A stretch of 21,480 nt of DNA from SIG578 sp036311245 (GCA_036311245.1 JAXJQH010000076.1:1-21480), one strand, 5' to 3'. Shown: positions 8,003-15,968, numbered from the stretch's first letter. The notes: generated by a model from the letters alone, not told the origin. Translations and numbers: made by a program.

Positions 8003-8015
8003 ATTAAAAAAATTC

Positions 8016-8053
8016 TGCTCCCTGATGCTTTATGCATCAGGGAGCATTTTTCT
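8016..8053. terminator. Bidirectional terminator between convergent tsaD and gpsA
   Basis: A perfect 13-bp stem, TGCTCCCTGATGC (8016-8028) with GCATCAGGGAGCA (8034-8046), has a 5-base loop. On the plus strand it is followed by TTTTTCTT, and on the minus strand by TTTTTTT (A-run at 8006-8012). It serves both convergent genes. Confidence 0.93.
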
Positions 8054-9078
8054 TAAAAGTTATCCCAAGGGATATTTACTGTTTTATTTCCTGCCATAAG
8101 CTCGTTTACGTGAGCAAACAGCGGGATACTGTTCATATCAAATTCGCCGCGCTCGCATTTGAGCCTGAGCGCCTCAGAGAGCGCCTTTACTGCACTTACC
8201 GATTCAAGTGTCATTCCGCGAAGCTTTTCAAGCGACTGTTCTACTGTATATCCTCTTCCCAAAAGGACACCGATTTCACGGTTTCTTCCACTCTCTACCG
8301 TTATGTAAAGGTCAGCAACTCCGTAAACTATATTTTCAACGGGGTTTCCGCCGAATGCCTTTATAATGGTTTCCATTTCGCGGATACTCTGTGCAAAAAG
8401 CCCCGACTGAGAATTAAAGTGCGGGCGGCAGCCAAGCCCATCCTTAGACTCTGCGACACCTATTGCCATAGAAACCGCCAGCGCATAAATATTTTTGATT
8501 GCCGCTGCAATTTCAAAGCCGACAACATCGGTGGTGGTGTTTATGTGATAATAAGGGGTGAGCAGGGTATCTCTAATCATTTCAAGAAGCTGTGCGCTGT
8601 AGCCGCAGATACCGACAAATGTATCGTGTCTGTCAGCAAGCTCAAAACTTATGCACGGGCCGCCTATTGCAAAAAAGGGAACTCTTTTATCGCAGCATTC
8701 TTCAAAATAATCTACAAACGAGCAAAGTTCTCCGTTTCCTTTGCTGTGCAGGCCCTTAGTTACAAGCAGAGTGGGAGTGCCATCCGCTATAAGGGGCAGA
8801 ATATCATCGGCAAACCAGTCTACTCCGAAGCTGCTGATTCCCGCAACAACAAGGTCACTGCCCGCCAAAACCTCACTAAGCTCCTCAATCTGATAAAAAG
8901 AGAGACTCTCGGGCAAGCGGCGCTTGAGCCCCAAGTGATACCTATCCTGCTTTAATCGGGCTATTATCTCGCGGTCATGTGGAGTTCCCACAATAGACAC
9001 GCTATGCCCGTTATCGCAGGCGGGAAAGGCAACTGTGCTTCCCATCACTCCGGCTCCGATAACCGTTATTTTTGACAT
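8053..9078 (-). CDS. gpsA: NAD(P)-dependent glycerol-3-phosphate dehydrogenase, divergent GpsA-like
   Basis: Rossmann-fold dehydrogenase of 341 residues, expected to interconvert dihydroxyacetone phosphate and glycerol-3-phosphate for phospholipid synthesis. Visible are the dinucleotide loop GAGVMG at the N-terminus, VTKGLHSKGNG (family TKG lysine), IGGPCISFE (family GPSFAxE), EIAAAIKNIYALA (family catalytic-lysine helix GGALKN) and ADLYITVESGRNREIG (family GDLxxTC...SRNRxxG). Several normally invariant stretches are altered, so it is a divergent member that might act on a related 2-ketose or sugar phosphate. ATG at 9078 is chosen because AAGGAAG precedes it and the promoter (9131-9159, minus) overlaps the longer open frame. 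It is monocistronic and convergent with tsaD. Confidence 0.8.
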   Translation of the reverse strand: MSKITVIGAGVMGSTVAFPACDNGHSVSIVGTPHDREIIARLKQDRYHLGLKRRLPESLSFYQIEELSEVLAGSDLVVAGISSFGVDWFADDILPLIADGTPTLLVTKGLHSKGNGELCSFVDYFEECCDKRVPFFAIGGPCISFELADRHDTFVGICGYSAQLLEMIRDTLLTPYYHINTTTDVVGFEIAAAIKNIYALAVSMAIGVAESKDGLGCRPHFNSQSGLFAQSIREMETIIKAFGGNPVENIVYGVADLYITVESGRNREIGVLLGRGYTVEQSLEKLRGMTLESVSAVKALSEALRLKCERGEFDMNSIPLFAHVNELMAGNKTVNIPWDNF

Positions 9079-9130
9079 ATAAACTTCCTTTCTTCTGCAA
9101 AAGTCATCTATTGCCATCTGATGCTCTTTA

Positions 9131-9159
9131 ATTATACTTAAAACAGCGCCCCAAGTCAA
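9131..9159 (-). promoter_or_regulatory. Sigma-A promoter of the gpsA-like gene
   Basis: On the minus strand TTGACT (9154-9159) and a perfect TATAAT (9131-9136) are separated by 17 bases. This predicts transcription starting near 9124 and a leader of about 46 bases, and rules out the upstream in-frame start at 9159. Confidence 0.88.
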
Positions 9160-9221
9160 ACACTATTTGTAAAATTTGGAATACCGAATAAACCGCTCTA
9201 TAAAGCCATTTGTTAAATAAA

Positions 9222-9274
9222 ATACTATATATTGTGTTTTTGCTATTGACAAAATAGAAAATATAGTATAAAAT
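9222..9274 (+). promoter_or_regulatory. NrdR-regulated promoter of nrdG
   Basis: ATACTATATATTGTGT at 9222-9237 matches the NrdR box consensus acaCwAtATaTwGtgt at 15 of 16 positions. It sits just upstream of TTGACA (9246-9251), which is 17 bases from TAAAAT (9269-9274). A second, degenerate box (about 12/16) can be aligned at 9254-9269, centre to centre 32 bp, inside the promoter core, matching the tandem same-face arrangement typical of NrdR. NrdR would repress when bound with dATP. The gene for NrdR itself is not in the window. Confidence 0.82.
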
Positions 9275-9354
9275 GTAAATACACTTGAAGTGAGTTGCGG
9301 GACATTTTTAAAATGAAATGCCCCGCATTAGTTTGCCAAAAAGGAGGTTTTATA

Positions 9355-10053
9355 TTGCATATCCGAGGTCTGCAAAAGCTCACCGCTTTAGATTATCCGG
9401 ACAAGCTTGCAGCAACAGTTTTTACCGGCGGCTGCAATCTGCGCTGTCCCTTTTGCCACAACGCATCCCTTGTTTTAAGGCAGGAGAGTGAGCTTTCGGA
9501 GAGTGATATTCTCTCCTTTCTTAAAAAACGGCAGGGTGTTTTAGACGGGGTTTGTATTACAGGCGGCGAGCCGCTACTGCAAAAGGATATTTCCGATTTT
9601 GTAAAAAAGGTAAAGGAGCTTGGCTTTTTGGTTAAGCTTGATACCAACGGAGCCTTCCCTGAAAAGCTCTATGAGCTTATATCACAACATCTTGTGGACT
9701 ATGTTGCTATGGACCTTAAAAACAGTCCGCAGAAATATCCACTCACCTGCGGCTTTGAGGGCAAAGATGCAAACGAATTCTTTATTCCCTTTAAAAAGAG
9801 CATAGATATTTTGCTTGAGGGGAAAATAGAATATGAGTTTCGCACAACGGTTGTCAGGGAACTGCACACAGTTTCAGACATAGAGGCGGCAGGAGCTGAA
9901 ATACGCGGCGCAAAGCGATGGTTTCTGCAATGCTTTAAGGATTCGGGCGACCTTATTTCAGACGGTCTTTCCGAGCCGACACGCGAAAAACTGCTTGAAA
10001 TGAAAAGTATAGCCGAGAATTTCGCTCTACACTGCGAAATACGCGGTATTTAG
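9355..10053 (+). CDS. nrdG: Anaerobic ribonucleoside-triphosphate reductase activating protein (radical SAM)
   Basis: Radical SAM enzyme that uses a [4Fe-4S] cluster and S-adenosylmethionine to place the glycyl radical on NrdD. The 232-residue product carries the cluster motif CNLRCPFCHN (CxxxCxxC), the following TGGEPLLQKD SAM-binding segment, and the N-terminus GLQKLTALDYPDKLAATVF typical of the NrdG2-type activating proteins found in Clostridia. TTG at 9355 is the chosen start because AAGGAGG at 9341-9347 lies at ideal spacing; an upstream ATG-led extension would add 20 residues unlike the family. It is separated from nrdD by 118 bases that contain a second NrdR-type promoter, so both genes can be transcribed independently yet co-regulated. 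Confidence 0.93.
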   Translation: MHIRGLQKLTALDYPDKLAATVFTGGCNLRCPFCHNASLVLRQESELSESDILSFLKKRQGVLDGVCITGGEPLLQKDISDFVKKVKELGFLVKLDTNGAFPEKLYELISQHLVDYVAMDLKNSPQKYPLTCGFEGKDANEFFIPFKKSIDILLEGKIEYEFRTTVVRELHTVSDIEAAGAEIRGAKRWFLQCFKDSGDLISDGLSEPTREKLLEMKSIAENFALHCEIRGI

Positions 10054-10077
10054 CTTATTTTGTGAAAAATATTTTTA

Positions 10078-10134
10078 AAAACCACAATATATTGTGGTTT
10101 TGCTATTGACAAACTTCGACACATATGGTAACAT
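10078..10134 (+). promoter_or_regulatory. NrdR-regulated promoter of nrdD
   Basis: A perfect 24-bp palindrome at 10078-10101 contains CCACAATATATTGTGG (10082-10097), a near-consensus NrdR box. It is followed by TTGACA at 10106-10111 and, 17 bases on, an extended -10 of TGG plus TAACAT (10129-10134). The stretch from ATATATTGTG through TTTTGCTATTGACAAA is nearly identical, with the same spacing, to that upstream of nrdG. A second box is at best very weak here. Confidence 0.82.
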
Positions 10135-10171
10135 TAACTCATATCAAAAATAATTAAATGGAGGGGCATAT

Positions 10172-12523
10172 ATGTATAACGTACTTAAAAGAGACGGTAA
10201 GATAGTTGATTTCGACCTTACCAAAATCAGAGAAGCCATAAAGATGGCATTTGAGGCCTGCGAGAAAGAATATAATGACAGTGTCCTCGATTTCATTGCG
10301 CTGCGTGTTACCGCAGATTTCTCCCCCAAAATCAAAGACTCCCACATCGCCGTTGAGGACATTCAAGACAGTGTTGAAGAGGTTCTCGGTCAGGCAGGAT
10401 ATGCCGATGTTGCAAAGGCATACATCCTCTATCGCCGCCAGAGAGAAAAGCTGCGTAATTTAAACAGCACCATTCTCGACTATAAAGAGGTTGTTGACAA
10501 TTATGTTAAGGTCAACGACTGGCGAGTTAAGGAAAACTCCACCGTTACCTATTCGGTTGGCGGACTTATTCTCTCTAACTCGGGCGCTATTACCGCAAAC
10601 TACTGGCTTTCTGAAATCTATGATGATGAAATTTCTAATGCCCACAGAAATGCCGACATTCACATTCACGACCTTTCGATGCTGACAGGCTACTGCGCAG
10701 GTTGGTCGCTCAAGCAGCTCATTCAGGAAGGCCTTGGCGGAGTTTCGGGTAAAATCACCTCTGCTCCCGCAAAGCACCTTGCTACCCTTTGCAACCAGAT
10801 GGTAAACTTCCTCGGAATTATGCAAAACGAGTGGGCAGGCGCTCAGGCATTCTCCTCTTTTGACACCTATCTTGCTCCCTTTGTCAAGGCTGACAATTTA
10901 AGCTATGAACAGGTTAAAAAATGCATTGAGTCCTTTATCTACGGCGTTAACACCCCCAGCCGCTGGGGAACTCAGGCGCCCTTCTCCAACATCACCCTTG
11001 ACTGGACTGTTCCTGCTGACCTTGCAGAGCTTAATGCTATTGTTGGCGGCAAGGAGATGGATTTTAAATATAAGGACTGCAAAAAGGAAATGGATATGGT
11101 CAACCGCGCCTTTATCGAAACAATGATCGAGGGCGATGCCAACGGCAGAGGATTTCAGTATCCTATTCCCACCTATTCAATTACAAAGGATTTCGACTGG
11201 TCTGAAACCGAGAACAACAAGCTTCTCTTTGAGATGACCTCTAAATACGGAACTCCTTATTTCTCCAACTACATTAACAGCGATATGCAGCCCAGCGACG
11301 TTCGCTCAATGTGCTGCCGTCTGCGTCTTGACCTTCGTGAGCTCAGAAAGAAGTCGGGTGGCTTCTTCGGAAGCGGCGAGAGCACCGGTTCTGTCGGTGT
11401 TGTTACCATTAATATGCCCAGACTTGCATACCTCTCTGAAAACAACGAAGATTTCTACAAGCGCCTTGACCGCATGATGGACATTTCGGCTCGTTCACTC
11501 AAAGTCAAGAGAACCATCATTACAAAGCTCTTGGACGAGGGTCTTTATCCTTACACCAAGCGTTATCTCGGAACCTTTAACAACCACTTCTCCACCATTG
11601 GTCTTGTCGGTATGAACGAGGCTGGTCTTAATGCAAAATGGCTGCAGAAGGATATGACTCACAAGGAAACTCAACAGTGGAGCAAAGAGGTTCTCAACCA
11701 TATGCGCGAGCGTCTTTCGGATTATCAGGAGCAGTATGGCGACCTTTACAACTTAGAGGCAACTCCCGCAGAGTCCACCTCTTACAGACTTGCTAAGCAC
11801 GATGTTAAGCGTTATCCCAACATCAAGACCGCTAATATGGACGCAACCCCCTACTACACCAACTCCTCGCATCTTCCTGTTGGTTATACTGCTGACATCT
11901 TTGATGCCCTTGACATTCAGGACGGACTTCAGACCCTCTACACCTCAGGTACTGTTTTCCACGCATTCCTCGGTGAAAAAATGCCTTCCTGGAAATCGGC
12001 TGCCGCTCTTGTTCGCAAGATTGCAGAAAACTATGAGCTTCCCTACTACACCCTTTCTCCCACATACTCTGTTTGCCGCGACCACGGTTATCTTGTCGGC
12101 GAGCAGTTTACCTGCCCCGAGTGCGGACAGAAGACCGAGGTTTACAGCCGCATAACAGGATATTATCGTCCTGTTCAGAACTGGAATGACGGCAAGAGTC
12201 AGGAATACAAGGACAGAAAGGTTTATGACATTGAAAACTCTGTTCTTAAAAACACCCGCGCTGAGAAAGAGGCCGCAGAGGAAAATGTAGCTGTTGGTAC
12301 TGTAGGAGAGGCTGTTCTCTTTGCTACCAAGACCTGCCCCAACTGCAAAATCGCAGCCGCACTTCTTGAAAAAGCAGGCGTAGGCTACAACAAGCTCTAT
12401 GCAGAGGACGAGCCTGAGATGGCACGTGACCTTGGAATTAAGCAGGCTCCCACACTCGTTGTCGGAGACAAGAAGCTCACCGGAGTTTCAGACATCAAAA
12501 AATACATCGAGTCCTTAAACTAA
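10172..12523 (+). CDS. nrdD: Anaerobic (class III) ribonucleoside-triphosphate reductase NrdD with fused C-terminal redoxin domain
   Basis: Oxygen-sensitive glycyl-radical enzyme that makes dNTPs from NTPs. In its 783 residues an N-terminal ATP-cone (about 1-92, LKRDGKIVDFDLTKI) gives allosteric activity control. The catalytic barrel follows, with C175 (GYCAGW) and the C381/C382 pair (MCCRLRLD), one likely the thiyl-radical cysteine. A zinc site is formed by C635, H638, C648 and C651, and the glycyl radical is G663 in RITGYYRPV. After a linker, residues about 705-783 form a glutaredoxin/NrdH-like domain with CPNC at 722-725 and a likely cis-proline P760 (QAPTLVV). Most NrdDs lack this domain. 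It suggests dithiol rather than formate reduction. GGAGG at 10160-10164 precedes the ATG; trxB follows by 10 bases. Confidence 0.96.
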   Translation: MYNVLKRDGKIVDFDLTKIREAIKMAFEACEKEYNDSVLDFIALRVTADFSPKIKDSHIAVEDIQDSVEEVLGQAGYADVAKAYILYRRQREKLRNLNSTILDYKEVVDNYVKVNDWRVKENSTVTYSVGGLILSNSGAITANYWLSEIYDDEISNAHRNADIHIHDLSMLTGYCAGWSLKQLIQEGLGGVSGKITSAPAKHLATLCNQMVNFLGIMQNEWAGAQAFSSFDTYLAPFVKADNLSYEQVKKCIESFIYGVNTPSRWGTQAPFSNITLDWTVPADLAELNAIVGGKEMDFKYKDCKKEMDMVNRAFIETMIEGDANGRGFQYPIPTYSITKDFDWSETENNKLLFEMTSKYGTPYFSNYINSDMQPSDVRSMCCRLRLDLRELRKKSGGFFGSGESTGSVGVVTINMPRLAYLSENNEDFYKRLDRMMDISARSLKVKRTIITKLLDEGLYPYTKRYLGTFNNHFSTIGLVGMNEAGLNAKWLQKDMTHKETQQWSKEVLNHMRERLSDYQEQYGDLYNLEATPAESTSYRLAKHDVKRYPNIKTANMDATPYYTNSSHLPVGYTADIFDALDIQDGLQTLYTSGTVFHAFLGEKMPSWKSAAALVRKIAENYELPYYTLSPTYSVCRDHGYLVGEQFTCPECGQKTEVYSRITGYYRPVQNWNDGKSQEYKDRKVYDIENSVLKNTRAEKEAAEENVAVGTVGEAVLFATKTCPNCKIAAALLEKAGVGYNKLYAEDEPEMARDLGIKQAPTLVVGDKKLTGVSDIKKYIESLN

Positions 12524-12533
12524 GGAGATTATT

Positions 12534-13442
12534 ATGTACGATATCGCCATTATCGGCGCAGGAGCCGCGGGTTTAACCGCGGCTCTCTACGCACTGAGAG
12601 CTAATAAAACCGTTCTTATTATAGAAAAAAGCAGCTTTGGAGGGCAGATTACATTCTCGCCCCAGGTTGAAAACTTTCCCACTCAGGGGAAGTTAAGCGG
12701 CGCCGAGCTTGCCGACAAGTTAACCGAGCAGGTTCTTTCACACGGCGCTGAGGTTGAAATCGACACCGTTACCTCTATTGAGGATTTAGGCAGCTCAAAG
12801 CGCATTGTTGGTGAGAGCGCAAAATACGAGGCAAAGGCTGTTATTATCGCAACCGGCGCTCGCCACAGAATGTTAGGACTTCCTCGCGAAGAGGAGTTTG
12901 TCGGTGAGGGAATTTCTTTCTGCGCCGTTTGTGACGGAGCATTTTACAAAGACAAAAATGTCGCCGTTGTTGGTGGAGGAAACTCCGCTCTGCAGGAAGC
13001 TGTGCTTCTCTCGCAGCTTTGTAGTGAGGTTACAATAATTCAGAATTTAAGCGAGCTTACAGGTGAAAAGGCACTGCAGGAGCAGCTTTACAAAAAAGAG
13101 AATGTTAAAATTCTCTGCTCCAAAACTGTCGCCGCCTTTGAGGGCGAAAAGGAGCTTTTGGGTGTTACCATTAAAGACGAAGTAACAGGAGAAACCGAGA
13201 GCCTTACAGTTGACGGCGTGTTTATTGCAATCGGTCTTGCACCTCAAAACGAGCCCTTTAAAGATGTAATTCAGCTTGACTCCTACGGTTATGCCGATTC
13301 TTCTGAAGACTGCACAACCAAAACAGAGGGAATTTTTGTTGCAGGTGACTGCCGAAAAAAGGCTGTTCGTCAGCTGACCACCGCTTGTGCTGATGGCAGC
13401 GTTGCCGCGCTGGCTGCCTGCCGATATATTGAATCGCTTTAA
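12534..13442 (+). CDS. trxB: Thioredoxin reductase-like flavoprotein
   Basis: Low-molecular-weight FAD disulfide reductase of 302 residues that normally passes electrons to thioredoxin-fold proteins. It has the FAD-binding GAGAAGLTAA (about residues 8-17), the redox-active CAVC (C130, C133) followed by DGAFY, a second Rossmann motif GGGNSA (147-152), and the C-terminal FAD segment GIFVAGD. The NADPH 2'-phosphate motif HRRxxxR expected after the second Rossmann strand is absent; residues 168-177 read IIQNLSELTG. This implies NADH or another donor. AAGGAG at 12522-12527 overlaps the nrdD stop, so the gene is cotranscribed with nrdD and its natural partner is probably the redoxin fused to NrdD. 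A terminator follows. Confidence 0.93.
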   Translation: MYDIAIIGAGAAGLTAALYALRANKTVLIIEKSSFGGQITFSPQVENFPTQGKLSGAELADKLTEQVLSHGAEVEIDTVTSIEDLGSSKRIVGESAKYEAKAVIIATGARHRMLGLPREEEFVGEGISFCAVCDGAFYKDKNVAVVGGGNSALQEAVLLSQLCSEVTIIQNLSELTGEKALQEQLYKKENVKILCSKTVAAFEGEKELLGVTIKDEVTGETESLTVDGVFIAIGLAPQNEPFKDVIQLDSYGYADSSEDCTTKTEGIFVAGDCRKKAVRQLTTACADGSVAALAACRYIESL

Positions 13443-13452
13443 TTAAAAAACT

Positions 13453-13485
13453 AAAACGCTCTCTTTAAGAGGGCGTTTTTCTTTT
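13453..13485 (+). terminator. Rho-independent terminator of nrdD-trxB
   Basis: A 12-bp stem (13453-13464 with 13468-13479, one G-T pair) closes a 3-base loop and ends in TTTTTCTTTT. It starts 10 bases after the trxB stop. Confidence 0.9.
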
Positions 13486-13500
13486 GCATTTGGTTTAGTT

Positions 13501-13813
13501 TTTATACCGCTCATGCCGCGGGGCACTCCCTTTCTGTCCAAGCGGCGACAGAAAGGGAGGAAAGACCGCCTTTTTAGGGGGCATGCCATATGTCCCCTAA
13601 GCTGCGACTTTTACTTTGTTCAATTTTCGTTTCGCCTGTGAATAAAAGCCGCTCAAAAACTCACATAGCCAAATATACTTTATTATTCATTTAAACTTAC
13701 AGATGCGAAACAAGGCTGTGCAAAAATAAAATCTATTCTCGCAGCTTTTACCACCTTTAAGGCAAGGGCGACGCCCTTGACCTTTTTTCTCTGCACAATA
13801 AGCAGAAAGTCGC
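13501..13813. repeat. Gene-free stretch of nested inverted repeats (possible small mobile or structured element)
   Basis: No convincing gene lies between trxB (13442) and feoB (13823). The stretch holds several inverted repeats. CTCCCTTTCTGTC (13526-13538) pairs perfectly with GACAGAAAGGGAG (13547-13559). TTAGGGG (13574-13580) pairs with CCCCTAA (13594-13600), extended inward by four pairs. GCGACTTT (13604-13611) pairs with AAAGTCGC (13806-13813), enclosing GCTGCGA/TCGCAGC (13601-13607 with 13739-13745) and GTTTCGC/GCGAAAC (13629-13635 with 13705-13711). No transposase remnant is seen. A MITE-like fold-back element or dispersed intergenic repeat is a reasonable guess. Confidence 0.55.
13759..13788 (+). 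terminator. Terminator-like hairpin not assigned to a gene
   Basis: CAAGGGC (13763-13769) pairs with GCCCTTG (13773-13779) around loop GAC. Outer AAGG/CCTT pairs skip a bulged A, and TTTTTTCT follows on the plus strand. It is oriented plus, whereas the neighbouring feoB ends on the minus strand, so it would stop trxB read-through or an unannotated plus transcript from the repeat region. Confidence 0.5.
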
Positions 13814-13822
13814 AAAGCAATT

Positions 13823-15958
13823 TTATATAAGCAACCTTGCGACAGCGGTGGTCAACATACAGCAGATAATACCGACAGCGGTGGGAAGCAGAGCCGAAAC
13901 AAGGGTCCATTTAAGGCTTCCCGTTTCCTTTTTTATAGTAATAAGGGTTGTAGAGCAAGGAAAATGGAAGAGCGAGAAAAGCATTACATTTATGGCGGTG
14001 AGAGCGGTCCAGCCGTTATCTACAAAAAGGGTTTTCATTTCAAAAAGCGATGCCATATCGGTAAGTGTTCCTTGAGAGAGATAAGCCATTATAATAATGG
14101 GTACTACTATCTCATTTGCAGGAAAGCCTAAGATAAATGCAATTAAAATTACCCCATCAAGCCCCATAAGCCCTGCAAATGGGTCAAGAAACTCTGATGC
14201 GTAAGAGAGCAGACTTGCGCCGTCCACCTTCATGTTTGCCACAAGCCAGATAAAAAGGCCTGCGGGGGCGGCAACCGCTGCGGCTCTTCCTAAAACAAAC
14301 AGAGTTCTGTCAAAAATCGAGCGCAGTATAGTTTTTCCTATCTGAGGCTTTCGGTAGGGCGGCAGCTCTAATGTGAATGACGAGGGGACTCCTCGAAGCA
14401 GAGTTTTGGAGAGCAGCAACGTCATTAAAAAGGTCATCCCTATTCCCAAAAGGATAACTACACATAAGAGAGCCGCTGAGCCCATTGAGGAAAAAAGTCC
14501 GCTCGCCGTACCGACAAAAAACATTGTCAGGATAGAAATAAGGGTGGGAAATCTGCCGTTGCAGGGAACGAAATTGTTAGTAAGTATTGCAAGAAGTCTT
14601 TCTCGCGGCGAATCTATTATTCGGCAGCCGACCACTCCTGCGGCATTACAACCAAAGCCCATACACATAGTCAGCGCCTGCTTTCCGCAGGCATTGCAGC
14701 GATGAAAAGGCTTATCTAAGTTAAAGGCGACTCGCGGAAGGTAGCCCAAATCCTCTAAGAGTGTAAACAGCGGAAAAAATATCGCCATAGGCGGCAGCAT
14801 TACCGAAACCACCCAGGCAAGCACACGGTAAACTCCCAAAACGAGCGCGCCGTGCAGCCAATCGGGAGCGCCGAGATAAACAAACAAGTCGCTAAGCCTA
14901 TCCTGAAGCCAGAAAAGCACCTGTGACAAAAGCTGTGACGGGTAATTTGCAGCAGTTATGGTAAGCCAAAATATCAGTAGTAGCAGCGCTATCATTGCGG
15001 GGTAGCCTGCCCATCTACTTGTCAGAATTCTGTCCACTTTGCGGTCTATATTGTTATATTTTCCTTCTGTTTTAACTGCGCCGCTTACTATTTCCTCGCC
15101 CTTTCTGACAAGGGCGCAGACTATTTCATCCTTAACAGACTGCCTTTTTCGGGTTCCCAGCCGCTGCCACTCTCTTCCCAGAGCGGCGATTATTTCGCCA
15201 TCGCTTAATATATCAAAGCCGAGGTAATTTTTAAGCTCCAAGGAAAGCGAGCTGTCGCGGTCTAAAAGGCGCAGGGCAAGCCATCGGCTGTCTACTCTGC
15301 CAAGAGTTTTTTTATCTAAAATCGGAGCAAGCGCCGCTATTGCAGCTTCAATTTCATCAGTATACCGCACGCTGCAGGGGGCAGATTGTATCTCTCCGTC
15401 ACACAAGCGGTCAAGGGTGTCGGTGAGTGCCTTTAGCGTTTTCTTTTTTTGTGCCACCACCCCCACAACGGGTACACCAAGGCGGTTTTGCAATTCTTTT
15501 AAATCCACTTTTATGTTTTTTCTCTTTGCCTCGTCTAAAAGATTTACACAGACGATAACATTTTTTGAAATCTCCATAGTTTGCAACACTAAATTCATAT
15601 TCCGCATAAGGCAGGTGGCATCGCAGACAACTATTATTGCATCGCTCTCGCCAAAGCAGATAAAGTTTCTCGCAACCTCCTCCTCGGCAGAGTGCGCCAT
15701 AAGAGAATATGTTCCCGGAATGTCTACAAGCACATAGGAGTGGTTTTTTGTAGAAAGCCTGCCTTGAGCGCTTGCAACGGTTTTGCCGGGCCAGTTGCCG
15801 GTGTGCTGATTCATACCCGTCAGGGCATTAAACAGCGTGCTTTTGCCGACATTAGGATTGCCTGCAACCGCAATAACACGCTCGGACGGGTTTTCTTTTT
15901 TTATTTTAAGTCCTTCATCGAGCGCATTTTTAGAAACTGATTTATTTGTAAGTCCCAT
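13823..15958 (-). CDS. feoB: Ferrous iron transporter FeoB
   Basis: Inner-membrane Fe(II) transporter of 711 residues. An N-terminal G-protein domain carries G1 GNPNVGKS (33-40), the FeoB-specific MNQHTGNWPGKTV region with the G2 Thr, G3 DIPG (79-82) and G4 NLLD (139-142). A helical GDI-like spacer follows at about residues 180-320, then the membrane domain with two Gate segments (CGKQALTMCMGFGCNAAGV and DGVILIAFILGFPANEIV) and about eight helices. ATG at 15958 is chosen because AGGGGGGAG immediately precedes it at normal spacing; a longer frame to 16000 would overlap feoA and lacks a comparable site. It begins 10 bases after feoA. All key G motifs are intact. No clear minus-strand terminator follows the stop. 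Confidence 0.97.
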   Translation of the reverse strand: MGLTNKSVSKNALDEGLKIKKENPSERVIAVAGNPNVGKSTLFNALTGMNQHTGNWPGKTVASAQGRLSTKNHSYVLVDIPGTYSLMAHSAEEEVARNFICFGESDAIIVVCDATCLMRNMNLVLQTMEISKNVIVCVNLLDEAKRKNIKVDLKELQNRLGVPVVGVVAQKKKTLKALTDTLDRLCDGEIQSAPCSVRYTDEIEAAIAALAPILDKKTLGRVDSRWLALRLLDRDSSLSLELKNYLGFDILSDGEIIAALGREWQRLGTRKRQSVKDEIVCALVRKGEEIVSGAVKTEGKYNNIDRKVDRILTSRWAGYPAMIALLLLIFWLTITAANYPSQLLSQVLFWLQDRLSDLFVYLGAPDWLHGALVLGVYRVLAWVVSVMLPPMAIFFPLFTLLEDLGYLPRVAFNLDKPFHRCNACGKQALTMCMGFGCNAAGVVGCRIIDSPRERLLAILTNNFVPCNGRFPTLISILTMFFVGTASGLFSSMGSAALLCVVILLGIGMTFLMTLLLSKTLLRGVPSSFTLELPPYRKPQIGKTILRSIFDRTLFVLGRAAAVAAPAGLFIWLVANMKVDGASLLSYASEFLDPFAGLMGLDGVILIAFILGFPANEIVVPIIIMAYLSQGTLTDMASLFEMKTLFVDNGWTALTAINVMLFSLFHFPCSTTLITIKKETGSLKWTLVSALLPTAVGIICCMLTTAVARLLI

Positions 15959-15968
15959 CTTCTCCCCC

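Noticed and set aside
8032..8955. 307-codon open frame on the plus strand opposite the gpsA-like gene
   Set aside because: It has no ribosome binding site or family features, starts inside the terminator stem, and is antisense to a gene with promoter, ribosome site and recognisable domains.
9079..9159. 27-residue N-terminal extension of the gpsA-like protein
   Set aside because: The extension overlaps the TTGACT/TATAAT promoter, while ATG 9078 has AAGGAAG and gives the normal Rossmann N-terminus.
13683..13910. 75-codon open frame on the minus strand overlapping the feoB 3' end
   Set aside because: It has no ribosome binding site, overlaps feoB out of frame and ends in the repeat region; at most a fragment of a repetitive element.
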